DNA from: Anaeramoeba flamelloides
Lineage: Eukaryota > Metamonada > Anaeramoebidae
Direction of reading: 5' to 3'
DNA length: 64,000 nucleotides
NCBI GenBank assembly: GCA_027625915.1
Contig: JANTQA010000026.1
Coordinates: forward strand, 8,432,001-8,496,000
The notes under the pieces are model-generated. The model worked only from the letters and a program-made list of their open reading frames with translations, searched no databases and was not told the origin of the DNA. The position numbers were made by a program, and so were the translations under genes. Shown here piece by piece: positions 12,753-25,656 of this stretch (the stretch's first letter is position 1; every line of letters starts with the position of its first letter).

Positions 12753-13952
12753 CTTTTGATTTCTTTTAAAAAAATTTTTTTGATCTTTTTTTTTTTGATC
12801 CTTTTTTTTTTTTAAAAGATAAAGTCAAAAAAAATTTTTTTTTCGAAAAGACCTCTAATCACAAAGAAAATTGAGACTATGTACTGTCTTTGAAAATGGA
12901 TTTAATTATTCATAAAAAATCATGTTGTTAACTTTTTTTCAGTGAAAGTTCAATAATAATAAATCGTTAATCCTCATTTCAAAAATGTTGACTAACATTT
13001 TTTTAATTTGTTTTTAGGTTTATAAAATAAATTTTTAAAAATGTAGGGTTTTTATATGTTTAGAATAAATAAAAAGAGAATTAATCAGATTTAATTATTT
13101 CTTTTTCTTTAATTTAAAAGAATAATTATTTTTTTTGATTTATGATTTTAGGTGGGTTATAGTTTTTGAAAGAGAGTTAAATGTTGAGATCTGATTAATA
13201 CATCATAAAAGAGGGAATGCTGAGAAAAAAAACTCCAAAGAAAAAAAACTCAATCTTCAATTAGAATGATATGAATTATAATTTTGAAAACAACTGAGTT
13301 GGTTTTGAGGTGTTGATATTTGGCTCTTTTTGAGATCTCAAAGATTTTTTTTTCATTTTTTTCTCAAATGAGTTATTATTTTTCTTGAAAATGTTGAAAA
13401 ATCCGTACTTTGTCAAATATATAGGCTATCAAAATAACCTTAAATTAAATTAAATTGAATTAATTTGAAGGCGACCTTAAAGAAAATAATTTGTTTTAAA
13501 TTGAAGTAATTTGACTCTTTGGAAAACTAAAATCAGAGAGAAAATTGGGTTGTTAAAAATTTGCTTTTTGGAATATGGAAAACATTTTTAACTTTTTTTT
13601 TGATTTTATGGATTTTAGGAAATTGCGAAATCTTTTCAACTTTTTTTTTGTTTTGGTTTTTTTGAAATTGAGAATGCTTTGAAATTTTTTTTAATTGAAT
13701 TTTTTGCTGAGAGAGATCAATTTAATTTTTTTTTTTTAGTTAATAGAATTTTTTGCATTGAGATCCTCTCTTAAGTTTTTTTTGTTATTTGAATTGTGTC
13801 ATTCAAAAGAGGGACAATTTCACAGTATCCTTTTTTGTTTCAAGTCTCTAATTGAGTTTGGAGAAAATATATAGTTATTGACTAGACCCTTAAATTATTT
13901 ATTTTTTTTCAAATATTCTTGAAAAGCTGTCTTTGTCTCTAACTAAGAAATT
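11495..13952. other. Gene-free upstream region of the FKBP15-like gene
   Basis: No gene seen. It contains T-runs at about 12351-12369 and 12722-12751 and a (TA)n tract near 12520-12539. The last few hundred bases, which are rich in T-runs and 'gaaaat' motifs, lie directly before the FKBP15-like start and presumably hold its promoter and 5' UTR. No specific element can be assigned. Confidence 0.4.
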
Positions 13953-16900
13953 ATGAGCAATAAAAGAAGAGGGAACACAAGCTCTAAAAAAAATGCCTCA
14001 ACACAATCTTATAACCCATTAGAATACCGCCAAGTGAAACGAAAACCACGTAATAATACCACGACTCAAGGAAATACAAAAGTTTTGTTTAACAATGTAC
14101 TTCATCTTTATAGATTTAACAAAACAAAGAATAATTATGATAATTTAGGAAGAAAAGGAGTGCTAATTGCTGAACTGCCTTCTAAAAACCAATTTAATCT
14201 TATTTTATACATTGATCAACAGCAACAACTTTCTTCATCATTTCTTACAAAAGATTTCCAATTAGTGGTTTGTTTTTTTAATTTTTTTCTTATTAATTTT
14301 TCAAAAAGATCTTGATTCTTGAAATTAAAACATAGTTTCTTGTTTCAACTTTAGATTTTGTTTTATTTCAAACCCAAACATGGATCATTCCAACACATAA
14401 AAACAAAATTTATTTTTTTTTCTTGTTTTCTCAAGTTTTCAATAAGTTTTCTTTTTAATAATCCTCAAAACCGTTTCTCTTCTCATTATTAATTTTTTTT
14501 TTCAACTTTTTGGTGAAACACTTGGTTAGTGTGATTCCCAGTATTTAAATTTCCAAAAGGGAAAAAGATTTTACTTCATTTTTTTCATTTATGAAAACCA
14601 ATTTGTTCAATTATTTTATTTTCTTTGAAGAAATCATTTTTATAAATTTACAAAGATCTTAGGTTTAAAAAAACAACCCCAAATAAAAAAAATCTTTACC
14701 ATTTCTGAAAGTACTTTTTTTAAAAAAAACACATAAATTATACAGTCTGTTATATTAAAAGGGAACCAAACTGTCAAATATAACCATACAAAAAGAAAAT
14801 GGGATGAAATTTGAAACTTTTTAAAAATCAAACGCCTGTATTACCCTATATTTTGCAACAGAATTGCATTCCTGGTATTTTCAGCATCAATGAAAAAAAA
14901 AAATCACACTTCTTTTTCTTTTATCTTTTACAAAGGATCTTTATTCAAAGAAAACAATTGTACTTTGATTAGCTCATTCTAATTCCAAAAAAAACAGACA
15001 TAGTGTCAATTACATCCCCTTTCTCTTAGTTTAACTTTGTCGTTGGAGAAAAAAAAAAGTTAAACGAGGAAAAAAAGATTAACACAATTTTTCATCATAA
15101 ACCTTCCAGAAAATTAAAAGTCGCTATTTGAGAAAAAAAACGACCAACACGATTTTTAATTGAAAAGCCATAATTTAAACCTGAAAACGAAAAAGTCAAA
15201 CCAATTTAAAAGAGGGACCAAATTAACTTCAAAGAATAATACATTGTATTATTATCAATCGAATCAACAAACACAATTTTGAACTCCTTTTATATTTATA
15301 TCGGAATGCAATGAGTCGTTGTTTTGGAGATCTCAAAAATAGTCAAATTTTTTAACAAATTTTTTAATAATAGATTCACCAATCAAAAAAAAACTCATAT
15401 CAAAAGATAGTATTAAAAAAACTGTTATTGGGATTAATCCCCCCTTTTTATCTTTAATCATTTATTTTTTCTTTTATTAATTGATCTTAATTTTCATTTT
15501 CAGTTTCTGTGATTCTATTAATACTTCCAACCAAAAATCATGTTGAAACTTTTTTTCCAGTTTAACTTTTTTTCTCTCAAATGGTTACAACAAAAACGGA
15601 TCAAAAAAAAGTCAAGATCAAGTAAAAAATTTTTCGGTTTATTATTAAAAATAACACCATATTTTATCAATTTTTACTTAATTTTTTAAATTTTTTTTTT
15701 TTTCGAACACACTCACAAAAATGATTTTTGAATTTTTCATGTTTTTTTGTTAAAATTGTGTTTTTTTACTTAATGTGATTGATACATTTTTCATTGTTCC
15801 CCAAGGTTCAGAAAATTTTGAATATATTTGATGTTTTAAATGACAAAAAATTCCATTTAATAAACAATTAGATATATTTGGTTTTGTTTGAACTTATAAA
15901 AAAGTATTATCTATTTTCTCTTGACGTTTCAACTCCCAAATCACTTCCTTTCTTTTTTAAATACAATAGAATGTTACTCCATACATCAAATATACTGCCA
16001 AGTTTCCTGGTCCTTGGGGAGCATACCGAAAAAGTATTTCAGTTAATGAAAAATCACAATTTTAACAAAAAAACATGAAAAATTCAGAAATCTATTTTGC
16101 ACATCACTAGTATGAAAAAATAAAATTGAAAATTCCAAGTTAGACAAACCTATTACTACAATTATCATTTCATCCCTTTTAATTGAATTTATTCACGATA
16201 TAATCAACATCATAGTTCTTAAAAATCTTGAGGCTGTTGTATTTATTGTTGTTAATAGTACTACGATTTTTAAAACGCCTAGTCTAGAAAAAAGGTCTAT
16301 TTTGGGGTAAAAATTTTTAAATGGATGTGACAATGAATTTTAGTTAAATTCAACACAAAGATATTTTTTGAATAGATAATAACTCACAGTTTTGAAAACA
16401 CTCTACTCTTCTAAAAAAAAAAACTCAAATACTTGAAAAAAAAAATAACTGATGATAAATATTGAGAGTCCTAGGTTTTTTTTAATTGTTGAAATAAACG
16501 GAAAATTTATTTGATTTTTGGGTTATTTCAAAAATTAAAAAAAAAAATAACGTAAATGGCTTAGGCTTTCCAGAATTCAAAAGAATAGAGAAAAATCCAA
16601 GATTTTACTCAATTCTTTTGAATTCTGGAAAACCTAATGAAAGTGTCCGTCAAGTGCCTAGGTTTTATTTGAGGTTTTCTGTTTTATTTGTTAAGTGTTC
16701 TAGGTTTTTTTGAGGTTTTCTATTTTATTTCAAAAAGTAAAAAAAATCTAACGAAAATCTATTGATTTTCCAAACAAACAGAAAATTCAAGAAAACCGAA
16801 AGGTGTTTTTTTTTTACTTTTTGAAAAAATAAACAAAAAATTTATATAAATTTTCGGTTTTTTTCAAAAATTAAGCAAAACCTAACGAAAGTGTCCATAG

Positions 16901-19900
16901 AGTGCCGTCAAGTTCCTAGGTTTTCTTGAGTTTTCTGTTTATTTGAAAAATCGATATATTTTACAAATAAAACAGAAAACTCAAGAAAACCTAACAGAAA
17001 GTGTCCATAGAGTGCCTAGGTTTTCTTGAGGTTTTCTGTTTTATTTGTAAAATCTATTGTTTTTTCAAATCAACAGAAAACTCAAGAAAAGCTAACGGAA
17101 GTTTTATTACAAAAATTAAAAAAAACTGAACGAAAGTGTCCGTAGAGTGCCTAGATTTTTTTTAATTTAAGAAATTAAAAGAAAATTGAAGAAATTTTCT
17201 TTTTATTTCTCAAATTAAAAAAAAGCTAACGCCGGTTTTCCAGAATTCAAAAGAATTGAGTAAAATCATATAGATTTTACTCAATTCCTTTGAATTCTGG
17301 AAAACCTAACGGAAAATCAAAGAAAAAATATTTTTTTCAATTTAAAACAACAAATAATTCTATAATCGTCAAAATAATTGATTCCCTATTTGAAATATAT
17401 TCATCAGATCTAAAATTTTTTTTAAAATATAAAAGAATGACCTCTTAGCTAGAAGCATAAAAGTTTTTTTTCAAAATTTTAACTATTAAATTTCGAAAAA
17501 AAATCTTAATAGAAACTGGAAAATTGGATTTTTCAACTTTAATTGTTAAATATCTTTCAAAATATTAATTGATCCAAGATCTTTTATTAACTAATAGTGT
17601 TTATTATAATTGAAGTTATTAAAAGGGTAAAATTAGCAAATATTTAATTTTTTTTTGAAAAAAATTTTTTCATGATCGTGATGTGAATTGCAATTTTTAT
17701 CATAATTAAAATTAATTTTATAATAGTTGAAAAAAAAAGTTATTTTAAAAAAGTTAGACAAAAAATTTTTTAATAGTTAAGGAGTAAAAACTGGTCTAAC
17801 TCATTTGTAGTTGTTTTGAATATAAACTCTATTTCAAAATCATTGGCACATTAAAAATCAAATTTTAAAGAAAAATATTTTTATTAATTGAAGTTATCTA
17901 TTATAATATAAAACTTTCAATTTTAATATTCAGTACTATACTCAAGAGATATTTATTTTTCGTCTAAAAAAAAAAGTAAAAAAAAACAATTAAAAAAAAT
18001 TAGGGCATTTATTTTGAAATAAACATTAGATAAAAAATAGAAATTTTAAAAAATTAATAAAGCCCATTTATCGATTCTCCTTCCATTTGAATAACTAAAT
18101 CTAATCTCTTTTTCATATTTGAAACCAATTTTTTCATTAATTCATCTGTTACTTCTTTCCAAATTTTCATTTTCATTTTCCATTTTAACAAAATACTGTG
18201 GAAAAAATAAATAAGAGAAAAAATGATTTATTTGCAAACTTTTCATTGTGAGAGGAAAAACTTCAAAACGATACAAATACAATTCAAAATTCAAATTTAA
18301 CATGGGCCATTCATTATGAAATTTAGTTTACTTTTAAAAACTTTTTGTTTCACACTTTTTTAAAATAGCTTAAAGAAATAAATCATTTTGAAAAAATATG
18401 AGAGAGAACCTTGATGATATTTTTTTAATTCAGAATATTTTCTTCAAATAGAATTAATATTAATTTTTAGGTGTATCTATTTTAATTTTCCAAATAATAA
18501 TTTATTGGTTTCATTAATATAGATTCAAAAAGACAATTTCATTAATTATAACGATGACAAACAACAAAATTGGTCGATCAATTTTCCAAATCAAGAAATA
18601 TTGGATCAATTTATATCTCAAATCGGTGTAAGTAAATTAATCAATACTCATCGCCAACTTTCAACAAACAAGGTACTTACAGTGGATATTAAGCTTGGAC
18701 AAGGAGACCCTGTAAGTGACGGGAGTTGGGTTCAAGTCAAATATCGAGGATGGCTGTTTGATCGCGCACCACAATATAAGTTAGGGAGAGTATTTGATAG
18801 TAACCATCATAAAGATGGATTCCGTTTTCAAATAGGAGCAAATAAAGTAATTAGGGGCTGGTCCCATGGTATCAGTGGGATGTGTAAAGAAGGTAAACGT
18901 ATATTAGTCATTCCACCATCATTGGGATACGGATCTAACGGGAGTGGGCAAATTATTCCACCAAATGCATTTTTAGTTTTTTCAATTCATTTGGAAAAAA
19001 TTAAACAAGCTACAAGTATCAGCACACAGTCCCAAAATAAAAAGAAGACAAGTAATGAAGAAACAAGTCAACAAAAGGATAAAAAAAACGAATCAAACAC
19101 AAACAATGAAGAAAATAAAACCATTGTCCAAAATAAAACAAGCCAAAAAGAAATAGAAGAAAAGGAACCAAATGAAGAAAATGAAGATCAAACAAACAAT
19201 ATTGAAAATGAAAAGGAAAATCTTGAGAATGAAAATAACCAAGAAAGCGAAAAAAAAAATATTAATAAACCAAAAAAAATTCAAAAGCCAAGTATTCATT
19301 CCCGTTTAACGAAATATGGACATGCGACACCATTTCTATTATTAAATACGGACAAAAAAAAAAAAAATCAAATTGATTCCATTGAAGTTAAGAAGAAAAT
19401 TGTAAAGCCAATTAATAGCAATCAAAACCAAAATCAAAACAAAAACCAAATCAAAAATAATAATGCTGAAATGAAAAAACCAATTCAATCCGAAAGAAAA
19501 ATATTGTCTATTCAAGAACGTTTAAACAAAATTCAAAATTCTGTTCAAAGAGATGAAAAAAAAAAACAAAAAAAAAATTTAAAAATGCAAGAAAAGGATA
19601 TGAAAAATGAAAACGAAAACGAAAATGAAAGTGAAAGTGAAAGTGAAAATGAAAATGAAAATTTAAAGCAAGACATTAATTTAAATGAAAATAAAACGAA
19701 AAAAGTGAATCAACTTAAAGATAATAAAATATCAAAACAAAAACAAAATAAAACAAAAAAATATAATTATACCCAATCACAAAACATTTATGGCCAACAA
19801 CCGCAACAGAAACAACAGCAACAACAGCAGCAGCAACAGCAACGGCAACAGCAACAACAAAGACCACAACAACAACCACAAAGGCACCAATTACCAATGC

Positions 19901-20877
19901 ATTCAACCAACCAATATTATAATATGAATCAAAATCAATTATATTCAACAAGCTCTGGTTATATGATGAATCAAATGGATCCAAATTTTGGAATGATGAT
20001 GAATGAAAATTTCAAATCAAATTTAGAACTTAAAGGAATGATAAGTAAAATGCAACTTCACATGCATCAAGTCCAACAAGAAATTGAAAAAATTTCATTT
20101 GGGTTAGTTGGTGAAACACTTTCAGGACCAATGTTAATTAGAAGTTTAAAAGAATTAGTTTCTTCAAACGAAAAAATGACGAACAAACAAGCAAAAACAA
20201 ACAATAAAATCTCTGATGTAAAAAATGAAAATCGGCAATTAAAGCAAAAATTAGAATTACTTGAAAGAGGGTCATCTTCGGTGGGATATTTAAAAAATAA
20301 AATTCAAGATTTGGAAAATAAAATTCCGAAATACAAACTTGAAAGAGACGGTCTGCGTAAAAAGGTTTCCATGTTGGAAAAGCAAACTTCTGTTTCAAAA
20401 TATTTCCATAATGGCAATATGGATAGTAACAGTTTTAAAAAAAATGATAACCTAGATTTCCAAAATAAAAAATTAAAACAAGAAAACCAACAATTATTAA
20501 ACCAAATAAAAATTTTTAAATCGGCAAATAGTGGAAATAGTACTTTTGGATCTAATTCCAAATCTGATTCTGAGATTTACAATTTAAAAAAAAAATTACT
20601 AGAATTACAATCAAAAAAAAATAAAACAAAAATTGATGTTACAATTTCCGAAAAGCAGCTTGCCATGAATAGAATGAAGGCAATTATGACTCAATTATTT
20701 GTTGAAACAAAAAAGGAAATGAATTCTAATCAAAATTATTCTGGAACAGAAGTTATTAATTCCATTGGAAAATTAATCCGCAATAAAGGGTTTGAAATTT
20801 TTGAAAAATTAGAAAAGGAAATTAAAAATATAACTGGTAGTGACTCCGATTCCGATTCAGATTCTGATTCAGATTAA
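13953..20877 (+). CDS. FKBP15-like WH1-FKBP-coiled-coil protein (2 exons)
   Basis: I join exons 13953-14267 and 18523-20877 (889 residues, phase 0). The seam is supported by homology: 'FQLV' at the end of exon 1 plus 'IQKDNFINYNDDKQQNWSI' from exon 2 aligns without a gap to the WH1-like domain of FKBP15/WAFL (…FYDDQRQNWSIMF). Order: basic N-terminus; WH1-like domain about 40-145; FKBP domain about 153-265; K/E/N-rich linker; Q-rich tract about 525-570; long coiled coil about 610-850; and an acidic (SD)n end. In animals FKBP15 links early endosomes to actin. Residues known to form the FK506/PPIase pocket are kept (Tyr179, Phe196, Asp197, Phe207, Val214, Ile215, Trp218, Tyr241, Phe258), so this copy may be catalytically active, unlike what is usually said of the animal protein. 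No ATG start exists in exon 2, which confirms that exon 1 is needed. Confidence 0.9.
14268..18522 (+). other. 4.26-kb phase-0 intron of the FKBP15-like gene
   Basis: It begins GTTTGTTTTT and ends TTAATATAG. It contains a diverged copy of the dispersed repeat also seen at the left window end (about 15255-15530) and a large hairpin-cassette cluster at 16464-17322. No nested gene is visible. The other convincing introns here are 118 to 244 bases, except the two other giants at 27049-30584 and 45518-52158. Confidence 0.85.
16464..17322. repeat. Hairpin-cassette cluster 1
   Basis: About eight long imperfect palindromes lie head to tail or nested. Three arm types recur. H1: AGGTTTTCTTGAGTTTTCTG with its complement. 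H2: CCAGAATTCAAAAGAATTGA with its complement. H3: a TTTTAATTTGAGAAATAAAC-like arm with its complement. They are joined by short linkers of the type 'aacgaaagtgtccgtagagtgcctagg'. There is no open frame. Clusters with the same arms and linkers lie at 34645-35135, 41663-41840, 50076-50393 and 54751-55095. It lies inside the FKBP15-like intron. Confidence 0.9.
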
Positions 20878-21178
20878 TTTTACGATCAAAATTTTAAAAA
20901 ATTATTTATTCAAGAAAATAAAATAAAAATACAGACAATTCAAATTTGATAAAATTAAATTAAATTAAATACAACACAATATACAATAAGATACAATAAG
21001 TATCTTTTATTATTTTTTTTTTTATAATTATTTTTTATGATTGTTCTTTTCTTTTCTTTTCTTTTTTTTTTTCTTTCTTTCTTTCTATTTTTTTTTTTAA
21101 GGTTTATTTTTTTTAATATAACCTTTTAATATATTTCAAAATTTTATTTTTTAATAATTAAATAAATCTATTTGTTTC
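20878..21178. other. 3' flank of the FKBP15-like gene with pyrimidine tract
   Basis: Directly after the stop come 'aaattaaattaaatt' and 'tacaataagatacaataag' repeats, then a (TTTTC)n/(TTTC)n tract at about 21046-21087. Similar pyrimidine tracts follow the RasGAP gene, so this may be a 3' UTR or polyadenylation-region habit of this genome (inference). Confidence 0.45.
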
Positions 21179-21873
21179 TAAACTCTGTTTCAGTCAAAGG
21201 GGCCCAACGTTTTTTTCAAATATCAATTATTTTATATAATTGACCTTTGAAGAACTAATAAGAAACAAAGAGAATAATACACCTCAAAGAAATGTTGATA
21301 CATGTCTGAGAGAAAACTAATTAATCAATAAATTTTCTTAAAAATTGAAAAACTCAAATTCTTTGGGCCCTATTGAGAAAAACAAGGATGTTCGTTTTGA
21401 ACTTCTACTGTTATTTGAATAATAAATATGAAACATTTTTCACATCATTTTCCATACTTTTCTTTTAGAAATTAAGCCCCCAAACAAAGTTTGTTGGTAT
21501 TTGTGGTCTCTATTTGAAAAAGGAAATGAAAATGAAGTGAGAATTTTTGACATTTATTAAACAAATATCAAGATCAAAGATTGAATTGAATTGCAATAGA
21601 AACCAATAGATTTCTCAGCAATCTTTACATGGTTTCAATGACATTAGAATAACACATTTTTACCAAGTGACTATTGATCTTGTAATAAAAAATTTTTTGC
21701 AACTGAATTACGTTTTTAAAAAAAAAATTGAAAAAAAAAACCAAAAATGTGAAAAAATGATTTCAATTTTGAAAATTTCAAAAATAAAGTTTTTCTTCTA
21801 ATATCGATGCAAATCCTTTAAACACATGTATTATACAATTACAACTGGGCCCCTTTGACTGAAAAATGGTTTA
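21179..21873. mobile_element. Family F TIR element (GGGGCCC ends)
   Basis: A 695-base element with TA-starting inverted ends: left TAAACTCTGTTTCAGTCAAA then GGGGCCCA, right TGGGCCCC then TTTGACTGAAAAATGGTTTA. The GGGGCCC block stands out in this AT-rich DNA. No intact transposase frame. The outer 'TAAACTCTTTTTC' part is shared with family I (57136-57847), so the two are probably mobilised by related enzymes. A second copy ends at 55869. Confidence 0.8.
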
Positions 21874-24800
21874 TTTTAATAATTATTATAATTTATTTTT
21901 TTTGTGCTTTTCGGGAAAGAAATAATTAATGGAACACATTTATTTTCAAAGAATAAATTTATCTGGAAGATCATAGAAAAAATATTTTTTTTGTATAATT
22001 TGTGTTTTGGATTATGAAAGGGATGAGTTAACATCATTAAAACGATTTTTTAAATCGGGTCTCTTTTCTGAAATACATAATTACAAATGTTTCCAATATA
22101 AAAATAAAAAAATTAACATATTATTTTTATTAAAAAATAAGTTAAATCTTGAAAATGGTAAAAAATTATCTTTTGTTTTATCTTGGAAATTCTTGATTTT
22201 GAAAGAACATTTTTTATATTTTTTTAATGTTAATACTGTTTCTTTCAATTCAAATTTTGATGAATAAAATTAATTGGGGTATAAGTGATTAAATAAATCT
22301 AACGTTATTCTAAATTTAGATGGATTGGTTTTTATATTCGATTGGGCAATTTTTTTTTATTATTCTTTAAAGTATTTACAAAGTTGTTTTCTTGTTTTCA
22401 AAAATTCATTTTCTTATTTTAAAGTTAAAAAAAGTCAAATACTAATTTTTCAAATAAAGAAAGAAAATATTTTGAGGAAATTGTTTGAAATTTTTCAAAA
22501 AAAGCCTTATAACAATTTAAATCATTTTTGAAATGAAAACAATTGATTTTAATTTTTTAAATTAAAGTTCATTATTTTCAAATATCTAGATGATATATGA
22601 TTCAAAAAAATTAAATTTCATTTAAAATTCAGATATGAAGTCTTGAAAATAATTTAGTTCAAATGATCTGGAAATTTTAATCAGTAAAAATAATCTTATA
22701 TAAATAATTGACAATAAATATATTATCTTGAAGAAAACAATTAAATTTCAATCCTAAATTAAAATCAAATTTTTTAAAAATTAATTCCAAAAAATTGTAT
22801 TAAGTTAAAAAAAAATTCTATGGGGAATCCGGGGTTAATTGTATTTGTGAGAAATAAATAAATAAAATCAAAAAATATTCCTTAAAAATTATTTTAAATC
22901 ATAAAAATTTTTGAAAAAACTTCATATGTGGGGCAAATAAAGAATTTTTCATTTTTTGAAAAGTAATTTATTTATCGAGTTATATTAGTAGACAGGCCAC
23001 TTTGATATCATTTGGTTTTTCCAATTTGTAGTGTAGATGTTATTCAAATCTAAACATATTCTGGTAATATATTGGTATTTACAACAGTTAATAGTTTTCC
23101 CGCATCTGAGAAATAAAAATTATTACCAATAACTCAGTGAACAAAATAAAATAATGATGTCAATATTAATAAGAGATTATTATTAAAAATTAGTAAAATC
23201 TAACCTTTTGTAACTAATGTTGTATTATCTTAAGAAAATAAACTTGATTTAATAAATAAAAATAAAAAATCTATATAAAATTTTAATTAAATAAAATTTA
23301 ACAAATTGATATAAAGACAATGATGAATGTGGATTCAACTGAATTGATGTAAGAATAAACAAAATAAATATCCAAATTTTGAGAAAATTAATTTAACTAT
23401 AATTAACAATAACCCCTTTAAACAAATAATGGGTGACATTTTACATATTTAGGGGGTGGATGGGGGTGGAATTATTGAAAAAAATTTGGTATATAATGAA
23501 AAATATTGGACAAATCAAAGAATAATTACTAAAAACAAAAGACAAAATTTCTCAGGGATTTTATTTACAATATTATAAATTTAAATAAAAGTTAAATAAC
23601 TTCAAAATATTAAAAAATAATTCTAAAATATCCAAGGTAACATTAATTTAAAAGGTAAGATAGTCTAATAAAACTCCAGAATTATTCCAAAAAAATAACA
23701 ATATTTTACAAATTATATTTAACGAGGTTTTTGATATTTACTCCTAAAAATACTAAGAAAGTGTGTGTTAATGTGTAAAAAACAAAAAATGCTATATAAA
23801 AAAAGAGGGTCATTTTTAATGGGTCTAGCACAAATATTAAAGATATGAAAATGATTATTAATAATAAATAATAATAAGTTCAGATAATAAAACAAAGAAA
23901 AAATAGCCAACAAAATAAATAAAGTGAAAATGGTATCTTTTGATAATTTCTTTTATAATACTGGTATATTTTTAAAATCATCAAGTGTTTTATATTGTAA
24001 GTCTTGGCTAGAAATCTATTTTAAAAGCATTAACCCTATTATTACCTTTTAATATTTTTCTCTCTTTGTTTTTTTTTTCTTTTTTCTTGATATTTTTGGA
24101 CAAGATAATGATTCACTTTTTAACGTACTCTCTAATTAATCAAAACAGACATGAAAAAAAAATTATTTTAGTACATGGTTCTTGAATAAAAAAAATTATA
24201 TTTTTTTTTTTTCGGTTATAGTTTGAGCGGAAAAAAATCAGATTGTGCATTTTTAGTACCTATCTTTTGGTGTACCTTAATTTGATAAATTTGCTCTTAC
24301 TTTTGTCTTTGGCAAAAAATCTTATTACTCGAATATATATATATATATATAATTCTTTATCAAGAAGTAATTTATAGACTTGGGGTCAAATATTTATTCA
24401 CTTAAAGTTCTTTTGTTTTTTACAAATGTTCATTATTATTTAAATTAATAAATAAATTGGAATTTTCTTTTCGACCCTGATCAAAATAATGCGTGCACAA
24501 ATATTATAATCCGTGTTTCAAAATATAATCCGTGCTTTTTTTTATTCTTGTACCAAGGCAACATCCAATCTACTGCCAAATAGTATACCTAAGTTCAGAT
24601 CAATTTTAAAAGTAAAGGTAGGGTTATTTTTAGTAAAATTTAAATTATACATGCAAATAGTTGAAAATTTTCCATAATATTCTCAATTTTTTTGAATTTT
24701 TTTGTTTTTTTTAATGAATAAAAATTTTCTTTAAAAATTTATTCTATTTTATGAAGAAAAATTTTGCAATTTGATCTTTCATTTTTAGAATTTCTTTTTA

Positions 24801-25110
24801 TATAATAGAACTTTAAGAAACCAATACGATATTTATTTAGGATTTATTATTGGTTTCTTTGATTGGTTAATATATAGGTCTTCTATAACAAAAAAAACAG
24901 CATTTTATTTTGAAACATGTATTAAAAGTTTTTGCACATTTTATTTTGACTACATTAATTTAAAAAAAAAGAATTCTTTCTATAAGTTTTAAAAATACTT
25001 TTAATACAATTCCCCAGAAACGAAAAAGAGGAATTTTACTTCTCTTAAAATGAAATTTGAGAGATTGATTTCTTAAAATTCTATTATAAGAAAAGAAATT
25101 CCAAAAATAA
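21874..25110. other. Gene-free stretch
   Basis: A pair of weak open frames at 22007-22531 starts with TTG/ATG-less ends and reads as F/L/K-rich sequence without motifs. I treat them as chance or as unrecognisable relics. A (TA)n tract lies at about 24334-24351. Nothing else identified. Confidence 0.45.
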
Positions 25111-25458
25111 ATGATCAAAGGTGTAAAATTACCACAAAATTATTTTTATTTTAGAGAAAAAGTTTTTGGCATTCCACAAAGCCGAAAAATTTCATTAAAA
25201 TTTAGAGATAATTTTTACCAAATTTCAATTTATAATTTTAATTTTTATTCAAGACAAAAAAGAATTCAACTAACAAAAATGTTTTTTTCACTCACACACA
25301 CTATTGATTTCAAATTCAATACAACTTGAAGTAGGAGAAAAAAAACTCGATAATTTTGAAATACTGATGGGGTTCCCAAAATACTTAGATTTTGAAAAGT
25401 GTTTATTGCAAATTACACAAAGATTCTTATTTCTTAAAAAAGGAATTTTTGGTTTTTA
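25111..25458 (+). pseudogene. Possible relic of a Dnmt2 (TRDMT1)-type methyltransferase 3' end
   Basis: One frame reads 'YFREKVFGIPQSRKISLKF', which resembles motif VIII of Dnmt2 (GIPNSRLRYF). After a frame change about 60 residues further on, another reads 'LDNFEILMGFPKYLDFEK' then 'QITQRFLFL', which resembles the family's C-terminal 'ANLLGFPPEFGFPEKIT' and 'KQRYRLLGNSL'. The order is right and the spacing is roughly right though short. The GNSLN end is lost, and no upstream motifs (SPPCQ, ENV) are found. Dnmt2 methylates tRNA-Asp. If this reading is right, the copy is dead. An unrelated chance match cannot be excluded. Confidence 0.38.
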
Positions 25459-25656
25459 ATCATCGATTTGTGTTTCAAGTTTTTGTATTTGTAAATTTTC
25501 TTGATAAAAAATTGTTACATTCACTTAAGTTGCTGTTTTTTCGTTTGAAGAATGTAAAAAATAAATAAGGAAATCTTGATTTCACTGAAAATTCTCCTTC
25601 CAAAGAAATAGTTGATTTTTCAAAAGGCAAAAAAGTTTATTTTTTATTTTTTCTTT

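Noticed and set aside
13953-14315. Exon 1 of the FKBP15-like gene as an independent 120-residue protein
   Set aside because: Reading past 14267 gives only F-rich intron translation, and the WH1 homology continues exactly in the exon at 18523.
16464-17322. Hairpin cluster as a CRISPR array or tandem satellite
   Set aside because: Units are palindromes of three kinds in variable order, not identical direct repeats with unique spacers; the setting is eukaryotic.
22007-22531. Two consecutive open frames as a gene
   Set aside because: No ATG at the first, F/K/L-rich, no motif, no plausible splice partner.
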